Under the pieces are notes generated by a model that did not search any database, was not told where the DNA came from, and saw nothing but the letters and a program-made list of their open reading frames with translations. Positions 1-9,791 of a stretch of 64,000 bases of DNA are shown piece by piece. Source of the stretch: Trypanosoma brucei gambiense DAL972 (taxonomy: Eukaryota > Euglenozoa > Kinetoplastea > Trypanosomatida > Trypanosomatidae); NCBI RefSeq assembly GCF_000210295.1, contig NC_026744.1:4230617-4294616 (forward strand). Direction: 5' to 3'. The position numbers and the translations under genes are program-made. The stretch's first letter is position 1. Every line of letters starts with the position of its first letter.

Positions 1-1350
1 ACGACCGAGCACGAAAGCATAAACAGATGTGAGCACCGGTGTCCATACGGTAAATGATTCCCGTAGGCGAACTGCCGCGTCACCTACGGAAGAAGGCGAA
101 GGCACAACAGTTTTGGTGTCACGTGACCTTGCGCTAAGCACCTCGTAGGAAGGGTACAGCATCTACATCCCTTGCCTTCACAAACATGTGCGCAGTATGT
201 GGGGGCACGATCCCCACGGTCCACGCACAGCACCGCCTAACACATAAACTCAATGACATTTCGGAAGTTACTCACCCCACACAGAGCTTCCTGAAGCGGA
301 GGAAGGGAAACCTGTTGCCACGTGGTTTCCATAAGCAGACGCACAGGCTCTGCTTCTTGACCGCAAGTCTGGTTGCCTTCCTCGTGCCCCAGTGAGTGGT
401 GCAAAACAAGTCGGAAGGCATTTCCACAAGGTATCCACAACGCTTCTCGAAACTGAAGCGCCCACCGATGAAGATATGCAGTCAGCCTTTCACAAAAATC
501 AAACCCGCTGATTGTCCCTGGCATCAGCAGGGATGTCAAAAGATGGAATACTTATATACCACTAACAACAAATTCCATGACTCTCCTTGCCCAAGTTTGA
601 TACAGAAACAAAGGACCGGAAGATCACGCGGCATCAACGTGCGTTGTGCCTCCATTTCTTTCGATCATTCCCAACGAGGAAAAAAAGTGAGCAATGTAAT
701 GAGGATCGTAATAACAAGCACGTATAACACCAAACAACCGGGAAGGGTGACCAACATGAAGCAGTGCAACGAGGAAAAGTTCACAGAAATTGACCTTCCA
801 CGATACGCACGTGGGTGCGGCCCTTATTCAGGGAAGATAAAACAAAGATAGAGAAGGGAGCAAAGAGAGGAAAACTTAGTCCTACTGGGACCCACACACA
901 GACACACACACGTACAGGTACAAAGGCAACGCCGCACTTCCAATATTCCCCACTGCATATTGGAAGAAATAATGGCAAGTAGCTCGCCCCCACAGCAGCG
1001 TTATTTTTCTATACCTCTATCTGACCTTAGTCACATACATCCCATTAACCAGACACGAACGCGCGGACGCGCTCCCACACGCCGCACCATCGGGAAGATG
1101 CAAGCTTCTCCAAACGAAAATAGTAGTCAAGCAACCCCCTCCACCTCTCGCTGGTCCCATTAGCATTTTCCCCGTTTAGCTCCGTTGGTTTCGCTTGGGG
1201 TTTCTATATGTGTCAATTCGTTGTATAGATATCATCGAGTTATATTTATGGAACGAAACGGAAGGGGTGTTGGCAGCTAGGAAAAACAGCTACAAGCAGA
1301 AAACCAAACAACAGCAATAGTATAACACTGGCAACCACATGTCATTGCGG
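1..1350. other. Non-coding stretch, 3' flank of the first gene
   Basis: No convincing gene is seen here. The next gene to the right ends at 1351 on the minus strand, so this DNA should hold its 3' UTR and the intergenic region before a gene that lies beyond the left edge. Short open frames on either strand (for example plus 396-851) have no recognisable domains and run against the transcription direction. A short CA-rich repeat lies near 893-914. Confidence 0.6.
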
Positions 1351-3183
1351 TTAGAGTGTGGTGCCCTGGGGTCTTGTGTATATTGTGGCCAGCCCTATAA
1401 CACGGACAGGGTCGGTTGTAAATTGCGAATTGTACAACTTGTGACCTCCCTCAACACCGCCACCTTTCTTTGCCACGGGAAAGGAAATGGGCTTCACTTC
1501 GGGGAGTGCCTGAAAACCGGACATGAGGCACTCGCTCACGGTCACCCAGAGAGGGCTCCTACGCTTAAGGGACGTCAAGAACGCTTGACGCTGCTTGCCG
1601 AGAACGGGGCGCCACTTGGAGTCAAGCATGAAGTGTGCCGACTTGCTTGACTTTGGAAATATGGAGAGAACTTCATCGGGGTTCACCAGGTCGTCTATGT
1701 TGTAGAACTCTTCATTCGTCCCACCACCGGAATCATCGTCATATTCTTCTATGGAGGCACTGCCAATAAGAACATAGTTATTGATATGCTTTTTCTCTAT
1801 ACCTACGCCCATTCGTTTCGCACCGAGAGGAGTCACCCAAATGGGACTAGACAACTTGTGCTTAAGTGCAAAGGCGCGCAACTTCGCTTCACCGCGGCGA
1901 CCAACAAGCTTTCCATTGAGAACGGCTATCGAGCGGATAGCGGGAACAGCCAAGTGGGGCTCTGTCAAACATACGGCGTTGTAGTAACGACGCAACGTGG
2001 CGTCTTCGGCCAAAAACCCGCGGATGGGGACTGGTGAACGGCTAGCGCCCACAGTAATACTAAAAGAGCGTACAATGGAGCTCGCGTCGAGCTTGTGGTT
2101 CTTGGCATCCTCATCATGGGGCTCGGGAGGTTTGCGCACCGACTTACCTCTAAGCAACTGCACCTTATGATCACAGGCTTCAGCGAAAGCGGAGTACTTG
2201 GGCTTTTGTAACCCAAAATCCCTGACGTTGACGAAGTGGTAAGGGTACCTAGGATCATTTACCGCCGCCATAGACTTCACGAGTACACGAGACCTCATCA
2301 CTTCCCACCCATTCACACCGTATATGAAGTACAGATCATACCCAAAAGCATCAGGATGATCCTCCTGCAGTTCCTTCAGCAGTTCCTTCTGCGCTTCCTT
2401 CGGGATGCTGGACAAGGAAACAACAAACCCGGTCATATTAGGGGCGAGTACACCCTCATTTTCACACCCTTTATTTACCTCAAGGTTCAGATGTTTGAGC
2501 TGCTTTTCGGCCACCCACATGGGTGAGGTGTAACCTCGAAGAATACCAACAGCCAAAAGGATGTCATGTGCGGGCTGACCAAGCCTCTTCCCGGTTGCAG
2601 CGTTCAGAGTTATGCCCCTTTGTGGCTCCCCTTTATACGGATCATCTAACTGCTCAGCACTGTACACTGAAACGGAACTCTGCTTTCGAATATCAATAAC
2701 GTCCTTCCGGTTTACCTGCACACCCAGCTCGGAAGCAATATCGGTGTCTATGTACAATACACGATCAGACTCTTCTTCGTTCAGAAAGCGGCGAAGACGA
2801 TCACCAGTGACAGATTTCCATTTCATTCTTGTGGAAAGAATACCCACACCAGACCCGAAGAAGGGCGGGTGTTCATCCATTATGCGCTTCTGCACACTTT
2901 TCGGTACCGAAGAAAATGGAATGACGCTCTTTACGTTCAAGTGTATTATGGTCGGAGCCTCCCCAGGAAGCACCACAGCGTTACATGAACGACGGGACTG
3001 TGCCAATGTCAACCAGTGCCTCTTCACGTAGTGTCTCTCCTTAGCGACAGAGCGAAGCGCGGCCTGACACGAAGGGGAGAAGGGCGCGTTCGTAACAGAT
3101 GATAGCACACTTACCTCGGTATGGACAGTTGACAAGCGCTTTCGCTTTAATAACACTCCGGTAAGGTAAAATACACCACGCAT
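1351..3183 (-). CDS. Conserved trypanosomatid-type protein with repeated SP-x-WV motifs, possibly mitochondrial
   Basis: I do not recognise the family. The frame opens upstream with GTG, but the first ATG is at 3183 and gives 610 residues. The start (MRGVFYLTGVLLKRKRLSTV) is basic and hydrophobic with no acids, like a short kinetoplastid mitochondrial presequence. The body contains at least three diverged copies of one unit at roughly residues 194-236, 421-466 and 520-563. Each has a Gly-rich segment, a helix and then the motif SP-[MIL]-WV, followed by a Leu-Gly pair. A weaker fourth copy may lie near 117-157. An acidic stretch (EEYDDDSGGGTNEE) separates the last two copies. A strong splice acceptor lies 145 nt upstream. 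Repeats of this kind suggest protein or RNA scaffolding in the mitochondrion, but that is inference. Confidence 0.85.
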   Translation of the reverse strand: MRGVFYLTGVLLKRKRLSTVHTEVSVLSSVTNAPFSPSCQAALRSVAKERHYVKRHWLTLAQSRRSCNAVVLPGEAPTIIHLNVKSVIPFSSVPKSVQKRIMDEHPPFFGSGVGILSTRMKWKSVTGDRLRRFLNEEESDRVLYIDTDIASELGVQVNRKDVIDIRKQSSVSVYSAEQLDDPYKGEPQRGITLNAATGKRLGQPAHDILLAVGILRGYTSPMWVAEKQLKHLNLEVNKGCENEGVLAPNMTGFVVSLSSIPKEAQKELLKELQEDHPDAFGYDLYFIYGVNGWEVMRSRVLVKSMAAVNDPRYPYHFVNVRDFGLQKPKYSAFAEACDHKVQLLRGKSVRKPPEPHDEDAKNHKLDASSIVRSFSITVGASRSPVPIRGFLAEDATLRRYYNAVCLTEPHLAVPAIRSIAVLNGKLVGRRGEAKLRAFALKHKLSSPIWVTPLGAKRMGVGIEKKHINNYVLIGSASIEEYDDDSGGGTNEEFYNIDDLVNPDEVLSIFPKSSKSAHFMLDSKWRPVLGKQRQAFLTSLKRRSPLWVTVSECLMSGFQALPEVKPISFPVAKKGGGVEGGHKLYNSQFTTDPVRVIGLATIYTRPQGTTL

Positions 3184-3328
3184 ATCTCGTGTGTCACCCT
3201 TCGTCACGTATTGCCGGGGGAAACGCTAGAGCTATGCGCTAGCTAGTCACACACTTTCAGCTACTTGAACACCCACGCGTAGGGTTAGCCAAGATCCCAA
3301 GGAACAGCCCCACGAGAAATCTACACCC

Positions 3329-3378
3329 CTAGAAGTAACAATAATGTGCAAGTCAAAAAAAGCGGAGAGAGAGAGTGA
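3329..3378 (-). promoter_or_regulatory. Probable trans-splice acceptor for the 610-residue protein
   Basis: On the minus strand a CT-rich tract (CACTCTCTCTCTCCGCTTTT, positions about 3378 down to 3359) is followed by the first good AG at 3330-3329. This would leave a 5' UTR of about 145 nt before the ATG at 3183. It follows the usual trypanosome rule of a polypyrimidine tract plus the next AG. The exact site is inferred. Confidence 0.55.
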
Positions 3379-3434
3379 AAACATGTTTTAAAACAAAAAA
3401 AGCGAGAGTCTTTTCCTCAGGAAAAAAAAAACAC

Positions 3435-3452
3435 CACTGTGCGACCACAGTG
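3435..3452. other. Small perfect stem-loop
   Basis: CACTGTG, the loop CGAC, then CACAGTG form a 7-bp perfect hairpin. It lies about 300 nt downstream of the NDPK stop on the transcribed strand, in the NDPK 3' UTR or the spacer after it. The function is unknown. Confidence 0.35.
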
Positions 3453-3746
3453 CTAAATTTTGACTTGTAAGGGAGTTTAAACTATCAGTGAGTATTACCA
3501 AGAATTCATCCCACTCTAGAGACCAACGTTTTCATCTCCTTCCACGCCTCTATCTGATCCTTTTCGGGAGATGTCGGGTTCCTTTTTGTTCTTTTCGAAG
3601 TAGAAAGTAAAAAATAGACCGGTCTTTAAGGCCGCACTACGTTCCCCTCGTTTCATTTGAAAATCATCCGCTTTCCCCCCAAAAAAATTAATACAGTTTC
3701 ATATACTGTCCTTAAAGTAAGAAATCCCCAGCGTTCCCCACGCACA

Positions 3747-4208
3747 TTATGCCCTTTCATAAATTTGCTTGACGGAGTGGGACGTCCAGCTTACCAGCTC
3801 CTCCGTCTTGAACCAGAACGCGATTTCGCGTTTGGCGCTTTCCACGCTGTCGGACCCATGGCACACATTGCGGCCAACATCCACGGCGAAGTCACCACGA
3901 ATGGTGCCAGGGAGCGAGTCTGCGGGGTTCGTTGCGCCCAAAAGCACACGGCCGCCCTTTACAACACCGAGGCCCTCCCACACCATACCGACGATAGGGC
4001 CAGAGGAAAAGTACGACACAAGGCCACTGTAGAAGGGTTTCGATGCGAGATCAATGTAGTGCTGCTTGGCTTGTTCCTCAGTGGGCTGGAGAAGTTTGAG
4101 ACCAACAAGTTTGTAGCCCTTGTTCTCGAAGCGCTTGATGATTTCTCCCACGAGATTACGCTGCACGCCATCGGGTTTGACTGCAATGAAGGTCCGCTCG
4201 CTGGGCAT
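3747..4208 (-). CDS. NDPK: Nucleoside diphosphate kinase
   Basis: This enzyme transfers the gamma phosphate from ATP to nucleoside diphosphates through a phosphohistidine, keeping NTP and dNTP pools balanced. The protein has 153 residues, the usual length for the group I family, and starts at an ATG. The N-terminal strand ([12 protein letters not shown]) is typical. The active-site segment [17 protein letters not shown] contains the catalytic histidine, residue 117. The Kpn-loop region ([17 protein letters not shown]) is also present. Nothing is truncated. Its neighbour on the right is MCM7, which is not functionally coupled except through DNA precursor supply. Trypanosome NDPK has been reported in the nucleus and cytosol. 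I recall this sequence as the T. brucei enzyme. Confidence 0.98.
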   Translation of the reverse strand: MPSERTFIAVKPDGVQRNLVGEIIKRFENKGYKLVGLKLLQPTEEQAKQHYIDLASKPFYSGLVSYFSSGPIVGMVWEGLGVVKGGRVLLGATNPADSLPGTIRGDFAVDVGRNVCHGSDSVESAKREIAFWFKTEELVSWTSHSVKQIYERA

Positions 4209-4648
4209 GGCGCACTTAAAACTTACTTCGGAGGATAGTGTCGTTTGATAGCTCGACTTAAAGTTATAGAGGAGAGGAACGAAATTTTATTTTCAAAAAA
4301 GAATGTCACTGAAGCGCAGGCGGTCACGGTCGCATGAATATCCACTCTTGAAACCGACCAGCCCCTGGGGGAAACCCGCAAAAGAGGACGTATGCGTTGA
4401 AGGAAAAGGAAAGTCCTTCATGAGAGCACAGAGAAGGCTCCGATATCCAGAACGGCGACAACGACAACAAATGGCGTGGGCCCCCGTCCATTCGGAGTTG
4501 AAACCAGAGCAACCTTAACGTCCCACAAGGATCCGCCCTTCTCACTACTTCAAGGCTTGTATTTGGATCTTGCCGAGTCTCTTCTCTATCCAGTGTCATG
4601 TACCTCTTCCTTGATTTACCAACGGAAAAATTAAAGTCTATGGTGCTT
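4209..4648. other. Intergenic region, NDPK 5' side and MCM7 3' side
   Basis: About 440 bp without a gene. A pyrimidine-rich stretch on the minus strand (near 4262-4282) is followed by an AG at 4258-4257, a plausible spliced-leader acceptor for NDPK. The rest is probably the MCM7 3' UTR. Confidence 0.6.
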
Positions 4649-6844
4649 TCACTCCAGTGAAAAGTGAACAGTGTTCCCGCTCACTTCCCACACACCCACG
4701 TCCGCGTAAGTGTTCAAACAGCGTTGTAAATGTGACTCGTCAATACCTTTTATCATAAGAGCCGGTCGCACCTCAGCCAAATCAATCGACCCCCTGGAAC
4801 GAGCCAATTCCTTAATGGTCGAGAAAATTGCAGCATCAGATGTTGTCACCATTCGCCGCCCACCGGTATCCACACGTTCTTGTAGCGAAATCTTACTACA
4901 GTCTAAAAGCCGACCAGCCTCTCGTACATCAGCTTCAACGACACGGTCGGAGAAGCGGAGTCGCGCGCATGCTTGCGAGAGGCGAATGATACTGAGTAGT
5001 GTCCGCGCGGTAACAACGTTTGTGTGACGAACACTCTGAGCCCGCATTTCACAATAAATGTCACTGATAACCTTTGCTGCAGAGCTGTCAACAATAGGGT
5101 GAATTTTTTTGGCTTCACCAACGTATGCCTGCAGGAAATCCTTTCCAAAGTAGTCACTTGACAAACCGTAAAACCCATTGTCGGATACCGTCCCTGGTGC
5201 CACACCGTGCAAATGAACATAGGTTACGTGCATCGAAAGTTCTGCATCCCGTTCCCGGTTTGATTCGTCAAGCAGAAGCCAAAGGACATCGAAACGAGAA
5301 AGTAGCGCGGGAGGTAAATTTACATTCTCACTCGGTGTCAAATTGCGGCGCCAACGTCCATACTTGGGGTTTGCGGCGGCTAAAATAGATGTGCGGGCAT
5401 TGAGCGAAGTAATTATCCCAGCTTTAGCTATAGACACCATCTGTTGTTCCATTACCTCATGTAACGCTGTCCGATCGCTATCGTCCATTTTGTCAAACTC
5501 GTCAATACAGCAAATACCCCGGTCCGAAAGAACCAATGCGCCACCCTCAAGCATCACCTCTCCGGTGTAAGTATCTCTAGTCACAGCCGCCGTTAAACCA
5601 ACACCAGAACTGCCCTTCCCTGTTGTAAAAATAGAACGAGGGGCTACCGAAGCAATCCATTTCAAAAGCTGACTTTTGGCGACCCCGGGATCCCCCATCA
5701 AGCATATGTTGGTGTCACTTCGTATGCGAATCCCGTTGGCAATGGAGCTTCCCCCAACCAACAAACAGAGTAGTGCCTTTTTAACATCCTCCATTCCCCA
5801 GATTTCTGGTGCCACGCTTCGCGTCAGCTTCTCAATAACAACCTCCTTGTCGGGATGCTGCTTCACATTATCTACCTGAATCTTCAGGTCATCTGCAGCC
5901 TCCTGATAGCTGCGCCTTTCCAACTCAATGCGCAGAGCGCGAAATAGAGTCTTCACCATTGTTGATGCCCTAAATGCTTCATGGCCTTGCCCAGTAGACG
6001 GATCAGGGCAATACGTCCCCACAACCTTTACAACCTGTCCTGGGGTTGCTATTCGTGTCTGCTCACCCTCACAAATGACACGAATCGTACGAGGAATGGC
6101 ACCTCGGGGCACGTACTGGGGAAGTTCCTGTAAACGAAGCTCCTGGTGCTTGGTGAACTTACTTGCCTTATACTGAGGGAGGAGACGACCTACGGTATTG
6201 TTCAACCTGCAGCGCTGTGACTGGCACACCATTAGCGGGGTCAGGCGATCCCCAATAACTTGCTGAAATGTGGTCTCAGCACACACCTCGCAGACAGATA
6301 CTAACATTGATAGCTTGGGGCGTACAGCTGTTGCGGCAATACAAATTCCACGCAACACAACGAGTGTGCCTATCAAACCCCCCTTTAACTGCCTGAGAGG
6401 CACAGGCTCAGAGAAGCTAGTTAAGGGCATCACAACCAGTTCGTAACGTCTCGTAAGTAATGGAGGAAGATGCTGTCCCGCTGTCTGCGCCTCTAAAATA
6501 AGGTGATCAATCATATCTTCTTCGAAATAAGCCTCCGGAATTATCTCATCCACAACGCGATACATCTCTTCACGGTACCCCATGACATTCATTTGGATTC
6601 GCTGCGCCAGGTACAACTGCCCATAAAGTTGTATGTCATCTAGATCAACAGTGAAAACGTTTGTCTCCCTACGGGCTACCCGAGCCGCCATATCCATGTA
6701 TTTCATCCCGCCAGACGCATCACGAAACTCTTCAAAGAAACGTCTGCACAAATCACGATCGGCCAAGTAGTTGGGATACTTGGAGGTGGCAGCTACAGCA
6801 AATGCCGCCTTTTTGGTCTGCTCTTGCGTCGGCCCGTCCGCCAT
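4649..6844 (-). CDS. MCM7: DNA replication licensing factor MCM7
   Basis: MCM7 is one subunit of the hexameric MCM2-7 replicative helicase. The first ATG, at 6844, gives 731 residues; the frame extends upstream only with non-ATG codons. An N-terminal zinc-binding motif has the pattern C-x2-C...C-x4-C (CEVC and CQSQRC, about residues 185-213). The AAA+ core has Walker A GDPGVAKS (about 384-391), Walker B CCIDEFDKM (about 445-453) and the arginine-finger motif SRFD (about 516-519). The spacing and the IDEFDKM signature identify the MCM family. The overall match to MCM7, rather than another subunit, rests on my recognition of the whole sequence and on gene order. A splice acceptor lies 35 nt upstream. 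Confidence 0.95.
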   Translation of the reverse strand: MADGPTQEQTKKAAFAVAATSKYPNYLADRDLCRRFFEEFRDASGGMKYMDMAARVARRETNVFTVDLDDIQLYGQLYLAQRIQMNVMGYREEMYRVVDEIIPEAYFEEDMIDHLILEAQTAGQHLPPLLTRRYELVVMPLTSFSEPVPLRQLKGGLIGTLVVLRGICIAATAVRPKLSMLVSVCEVCAETTFQQVIGDRLTPLMVCQSQRCRLNNTVGRLLPQYKASKFTKHQELRLQELPQYVPRGAIPRTIRVICEGEQTRIATPGQVVKVVGTYCPDPSTGQGHEAFRASTMVKTLFRALRIELERRSYQEAADDLKIQVDNVKQHPDKEVVIEKLTRSVAPEIWGMEDVKKALLCLLVGGSSIANGIRIRSDTNICLMGDPGVAKSQLLKWIASVAPRSIFTTGKGSSGVGLTAAVTRDTYTGEVMLEGGALVLSDRGICCIDEFDKMDDSDRTALHEVMEQQMVSIAKAGIITSLNARTSILAAANPKYGRWRRNLTPSENVNLPPALLSRFDVLWLLLDESNRERDAELSMHVTYVHLHGVAPGTVSDNGFYGLSSDYFGKDFLQAYVGEAKKIHPIVDSSAAKVISDIYCEMRAQSVRHTNVVTARTLLSIIRLSQACARLRFSDRVVEADVREAGRLLDCSKISLQERVDTGGRRMVTTSDAAIFSTIKELARSRGSIDLAEVRPALMIKGIDESHLQRCLNTYADVGVWEVSGNTVHFSLE

Positions 6845-6879
6845 AGGCAGGACGATCTTGCACACAATTCAACAACCAA

Positions 6880-6913
6880 CTGAGAGGCGGAAGAGTAAGA
6901 AAAAAAAGGTCCT
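6880..6913 (-). promoter_or_regulatory. Probable trans-splice acceptor for MCM7
   Basis: The minus strand reads CCTTTTTTTTCTTACTCTTC and ends in CTCAG, with the AG at 6881-6880. This gives a 5' UTR of about 35 nt before the ATG at 6844. It fits the polypyrimidine-tract-plus-first-AG rule. Confidence 0.6.
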
Positions 6914-7317
6914 GTATAACATGAAAATTGTAGATAGCAACGGGCAAATGATGACTCATACCCTCAACACCAAGAAGGGAGAGATGTGCCGAAACACTTG
7001 ATGTTTTCAAAGTCCTCCTCAATATTCAGATGGATTCATTACGCTGCACAGAAGTCACATCCCACCATCATCCTGTCCCGTATCTCCATTCGGTGTGCAA
7101 TATCTTCCCTTCCACAAAGATAGATAACAAATGAAAAACTTGTTGAACCAACCATAATGGTCAAAGCGGAAAGAGAAACCAGCTCAGGGAAGGTGAAAAG
7201 GGGAAATAGTAAAAAAAAAGGTAGCGATCATTCACAAGCTGCTAAAATAGTAAAATAAACAACCTCACGCATATACACAAGACTCCTACTACATGGTCAG
7301 GATCCTAGAAATTTAAA

Positions 7318-7339
7318 TATATTCCAGGCCTGGAATATA
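7318..7339. repeat. Perfect 22-bp palindrome
   Basis: Each 11-base arm reads TATATTCCAGG and its exact reverse complement, with no loop. The flanks on both sides are also AT-rich but imperfect. It could form a cruciform or be a dimeric protein site; no function is known to me. Confidence 0.7.
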
Positions 7340-7409
7340 AATATCAGTTTTGTCGTGAGGTGGATATGTTAAATCACCTAGCAACAACGTACCACCGACG
7401 AAACACCGT

Positions 7410-7550
7410 CCCCCCCCCCCTCTTCGGGGATTCTACTGAAGACAGAAACACAGGGAAAGTACACACATAAGCACACACACCGAGCATCCAATCCTTCAGT
7501 TTAATTAAAAACGAACGAACGTACTTCCTTCTCCCCCCCCCCCCGCCCCC
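7410..7550 (-). other. Two long G-runs on the RNA strand (G-quadruplex-capable)
   Basis: The plus strand has C11 at 7410-7420, and C12-G-C5 at 7533-7550. The transcript of the unit would therefore carry runs of 11, 5 and 12 guanines in the region downstream of TBCA. A related block (CCC-TA-C6-G-C7) is at 7926-7944. Quadruplex formation is inferred from the base pattern only. Confidence 0.5.
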
Positions 7551-9153
7551 GATCACAGGGTTCTAGCGGTAAGTCCCTTTGCCACCACCACCACCACAAG
7601 GTGCTCTCATGAGCAAAAAAAAAAACGTGTCCCTCGTTGAAGGAGTGCCCAAGACCACGAACATTAAGGAATGAAATCACCCATTGTCATATATTACCTT
7701 TAATAGGAACGAACGGTTTTTCTTTTTCTTTTTTTCGCCACAACGCACTAATCAACAAGCAACACACATAAAGAGGGGAATCAAAAATAGTAGGAGTTTA
7801 GTGAGAGGTCAGCGAGCCTCACTAACACATTCACTTCAAGAAAATATTTTATATGCCACAACACCGACAACAACGCCGCATCTCGTTTCCGTGTAAAAAC
7901 GAAACGCGATGTCGGGTTTGTGTAACCCTACCCCCCGCCCCCCCACACACACACACGTAGAAAAGGGGGCGGATGACATACTGAGAATAACCTGGCACGT
8001 ATATACGTATATAGGCCAGCGGCATAAATTTGTTCGCGCTCTTCAAACACGGACGCACATCTGTCTTCAAGTGGCACCAAGGATATTATCGAATACCATG
8101 GAAACGAAAGTAAGCGAGAGAACCCGGTACCATCGGTTACTTACTGAACGCGGGTTTTCAAACCGCATAGCGCACTCTGAAAAGTGGCGAAAGTGCTCTA
8201 TGCTATGTAGGAACCTTCATCCCACCTCCTCATGCTTACGCTGTTGGATAGTTATCAAAGCGAGAAATAATAACAATAATACGGAACCTTTCATTTACCA
8301 ACAACAACCGCCGATCTGTCGACTTATTTGGTGATTCCGCGGACAGAACAAAAAGAAAGGGGGATATCACAAAAAGCAAACTGCAGCGGTGTTGAGTAAA
8401 CATGCACAATGATATTAAGACACGGGGTCACAGTATTCACATGAACTGTCTCAAAGAAGCGGTCAACATCCCTTGGTATTACCTTGATCACTCAAAACCA
8501 ACCAACCGCCTGGAGGGTACAAGGGGGGAGCAACATTCAATTCGGTGCCTCGTTGAAACACAACCATATTCGGCAAACGAAGTGCCATCGGAAACACCCC
8601 GTGCTACAGCTGATAAACACATTTTGGGCCGCTTCTGTAGGCAAATTACCAAAGCGTCTCAGACGCTAAGGCAACGTATATTTCGAGCGTAAAATTTAAA
8701 AGATTGGCCGGGAGAACAAATAAAATGGACCAAACTTACCTGCAGATGACAGCGCTCATACGCTTCATGCAGATGTTATTGCCCTGATCACCGCAGAGCA
8801 TATTCAGTACATAAACAATAAGTGAAATCAGATACAATCCTGAAGTACCACTGACACTAAGCATTTAGGTATGAAAGTATACATTTGCAAATAGAACTTT
8901 CCACTTATTGGTTACTTCTTCCAGAGTGTTAGCTCTCTCAACTACGGTAAAGTTCAACACCGCCCTTGCCTTTGCAACAATGAACATAGAAGAAAGCAGA
9001 GCGGAGTACCCAACACACGAAAAATGGTGAGACACATGTGTTAAAAAGATGTAGAGCGCAAAAAAAAAACTTAAGTAAATTAATCTGAGAACACATGCCT
9101 CACTTCAATTAAAAAGGCAACACCACCGCTAAGGTTTCGTACTACCGATTGTA

Positions 9154-9540
9154 TTATTGTTTAGACAAAGTTAGCTGTGCACTTTCTAAAGTTGTACGGG
9201 CATCTTGCATTAACTCCCCTTCTTCCGCGTCGTTTTCGTGGGTGTCCAAAAAATCTTGCAGGTCTTTTATAGCGGCCCTCACTCTGTTTTCAGAGTGGGG
9301 AATCATCATTTGTGCCTCAGCTATGACATTCTCTTGTTGTTTTACTCGATCCGGGTTGGTATCCCTGATTGATTCTAGGCGTGCTGTTTCGCACACAACC
9401 TCCTTCTTTGCAAACTCCAGGTCTTTCATGTTACGTTTGAGTCCATTGACTTTGATTCTCAGAGCCTTTACAAAAGGATCTTCAGCCTGCTTTACTCGAC
9501 CAGCAAAGCGATTAGCAGCATTGCCCTCACTTGTCGACAT
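9154..9540 (-). CDS. TBCA: Tubulin-binding cofactor A
   Basis: TBCA is a small helical chaperone that holds beta-tubulin released by the CCT chaperonin before dimer assembly. The ATG at 9540 gives 128 residues; the frame runs four codons further with a non-ATG start. The protein is almost all helix, as expected of the three-helix TBCA fold. The family segment around AEAQMMIPHSENRV, followed by LQDFLD and a C-terminal TLESAQLTL, lines up with the animal cofactor (MMIPD and LDSVKL blocks). The N-terminal extension of about 20 residues is longer than in humans. Its upstream neighbour, about 250 bp away, is a TXNDC9 homologue that also acts on tubulin folding. Recognition is by motif memory only. 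Confidence 0.85.
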   Translation of the reverse strand: MSTSEGNAANRFAGRVKQAEDPFVKALRIKVNGLKRNMKDLEFAKKEVVCETARLESIRDTNPDRVKQQENVIAEAQMMIPHSENRVRAAIKDLQDFLDTHENDAEEGELMQDARTTLESAQLTLSKQ

Positions 9541-9791
9541 TTTACTCAGCAATCTGAGACCTGTCGTAGGAAAATATCACAACTGTCTCGCCGCTCGGGG
9601 GCTAGGTCTGTCTCCGCGCTCGACCCTACAACGTAAAAAGGGATGAGATATGCAAGCCCGCACACAAACAGATATATATTACCCAAGTAAAAAATATATA
9701 CGAGTATACGAGAAAAAATCTAGCCGAACCACAAAAGGATGGGGCTGATTAAGTACATCTTAGAAAAACAACCACATGATCTTAGGAGAGA

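Larger units (their letters stand above)
3184..3746. other. Intergenic region between NDPK and the 610-residue protein
   Basis: About 560 bp without a gene. It holds the NDPK 3' UTR on the right and the acceptor and 5' UTR of the next gene on the left, with several A-rich and purine-rich runs (pyrimidine tracts on the RNA strand). Confidence 0.7.
6845..9153. other. Long gene-free gap with G-rich RNA-strand tracts and a palindrome
   Basis: 2.3 kb between MCM7 and TBCA with no convincing coding frame on either strand. Plus-strand frames such as 7909-8334 and 8402-8692 have no recognisable domain and run antisense to the unit. The gap would hold the TBCA 3' UTR and possibly an unannotated RNA. 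It contains a perfect 22-bp palindrome at 7318-7339. Three C-runs on the plus strand, which are G-runs in the transcript, lie at 7410-7420, 7533-7550 and 7926-7944. I could not identify any tRNA or snoRNA. Confidence 0.6.
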
